The position numbers were made by a program, and so were the translations under genes. Positions 14,112-14,876 of a stretch of 14,876 bases of DNA are shown here, one piece after another. Position 1 is the stretch's first letter. Every line of letters begins with the position of its first letter. Source of the DNA: Spirochaetes bacterium ADurb.Bin110 (lineage in GTDB: Bacteria > Spirochaetota > Spirochaetia > Treponematales > Rectinemataceae); contig MWDY01000227.1 of NCBI GenBank assembly GCA_002070755.1, positions 1 through 14,876 on the forward strand, written 5' to 3'. Below the pieces are notes generated by a model. It was not told where the DNA came from. It saw nothing but the letters and a program-made list of their open reading frames with translations, and did no database searches.

Positions 14112-14876
14112 CTACTTCGAAGGGTAAAGCAGCGGATAATCATTCGCCCTGCCTATTGCAGCCAGGTCTTCTGGAATGACATCCCAGTTCCCGAGAGGCC
14201 ATACCGTAACCGTCCCCTCCTGTTTCTCGAACCACTTTAAGAGGAAATAGCGGAGGTCCTTGGTAGTGGCACCGTTTACGAGCTTCATGGAGAGAATCGT
14301 GTCTTTATCGAGGCCCGCACCCTTTTCCAGATGCCCACCGCCGCCAGAAGCACGATAGGAATTGATCGCAACAGTATATGTGGCTTTGGGATTGAAAGCG
14401 CGACCGTCAGACATGCAGTAGATCGATACGCGCTCGCCGGCAGGCTTGCTTACATCTACCACATAGTTGATACCAGCAGCCGAATCGTAGTTATAGTAGC
14501 GAGTCGCAGTCATAGGCATATTGGTACGATTGTCCAGTATAAGCTTGCCATCCTTGTCTCTCTGGAATGCGATGAGGTGATTGCCTTCGTTGGGCATGGT
14601 ATCGAACCAATATTGGTATGAGTACTCGAGAAAGTCTTTGATCTGCTGTCCGGTAAGAGTCATGGTGTATAGGAAGTTTTCGTAGACATACAGATTGAAC
14701 ATGTCGCGCACATATAGCGTTCCATCGGGGCTCGAAGGAATCTGAGCATCCGCAAAGAGTGGTGCGGCAAAGGAGATATCGGCTGGAGCCAGTCCAAGTG
14801 TCGGATCCTTGCTGAGTTCGAGCTGGATTATATGGATGAGATCGACAAAAGCCGAATCGCCGAACATCGAATCGCG
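14112..14876 (-). CDS. 5'-nucleotidase / 2',3'-cyclic-nucleotide phosphodiesterase, C-terminal part (partial)
   Basis: The frame stays open to the right edge (codons for Arg-Asp-Ser precede the first visible Met), so only the last 254 residues or so are seen. They match the C-terminal 5'-nucleotidase domain of UshA/CpdB/YfkN-type proteins. GDSAFVDLIH is followed by ADISFAAPLFAD. Then comes DLFNLY-like DMFNLYVYENFLYTMTLTG, where the ENxLY and LTGxQIKDFLEYS pattern is the substrate-binding region. AINSYRASGGGG is a well-kept loop near the end. The metal-binding N-terminal metallophosphatase domain and any signal peptide lie outside the window. Family members are usually exported and release nucleosides and phosphate for uptake. 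A strong terminator follows the stop codon. Which of the two activities dominates cannot be told from this part. Confidence 0.82.
   Translation of the reverse strand, partial: RDSMFGDSAFVDLIHIIQLELSKDPTLGLAPADISFAAPLFADAQIPSSPDGTLYVRDMFNLYVYENFLYTMTLTGQQIKDFLEYSYQYWFDTMPNEGNHLIAFQRDKDGKLILDNRTNMPMTATRYYNYDSAAGINYVVDVSKPAGERVSIYCMSDGRAFNPKATYTVAINSYRASGGGGHLEKGAGLDKDTILSMKLVNGATTKDLRYFLLKWFEKQEGTVTVWPLGNWDVIPEDLAAIGRANDYPLLYPSK

Overview
The window looks like a chromosomal segment of an anaerobic, fermentative, diderm bacterium of moderate GC content. A spirochaete (Treponema/Rectinema-like) is my best guess. The reasons are the exported periplasmic proteins, the DUF6305, C69 peptidase and TRAP-like content, and the three-gene GlpA-like/GlpB-like/DUF1667 set that is typical of anaerobes such as Thermotoga, clostridia and spirochaetes. 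The lineage is an inference; there is no rRNA or other marker here.

Layout, left to right. Positions 3-260 hold the C-terminal end of a probable transposase, followed by an AT-rich spacer. A forward pair follows: a DEAD-box-helicase-like protein whose catalytic motifs have almost all decayed (506-2227), then a glycogen/maltodextrin phosphorylase (2282-4822). A small in-frame bridge ORF may link them. A strong sigma70-type promoter with an inverted repeat just downstream (4918-4981) then opens a five-gene forward cassette: an exported DUF6305 protein, a TRAP-like large permease, a 57-residue membrane protein, a membrane-anchored aspartoacylase/carboxypeptidase-like metallohydrolase, and an exported C69 dipeptidase. 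It ends at a clear intrinsic terminator (10163-10202).

The next forward operon starts only about 12 nt after that terminator. It holds a GlpA-like FAD dehydrogenase with a C-terminal Fe-S domain, a GlpB-like FAD/NAD oxidoreductase and a DUF1667 four-Cys protein, joined by two ATGA start/stop overlaps. On the reverse strand, converging on it, lie an Hsp20 small heat-shock gene with its own promoter and, cut by the right edge, the C-terminal part of a 5'-nucleotidase/cyclic phosphodiesterase with a strong terminator.

How the genes work together (inference). The 5045-10115 cassette reads as an extracytoplasmic hydrolysis-and-uptake module. The C69 enzyme and the anchored M14-type enzyme would release amino acids or acyl-amino acids outside the membrane, and the permease would import a product. 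No classical TRAP solute-binding protein or DctQ subunit is present. The DUF6305 protein and the 57-residue protein stand in those places and are the most interesting unknowns. The glp-type operon would oxidise glycerol-3-phosphate (or a related 2-hydroxyacid) and pass electrons through flavin and Fe-S centres. Glycogen phosphorylase would feed stored glucan into glycolysis. I saw no tRNA, rRNA or CRISPR array.
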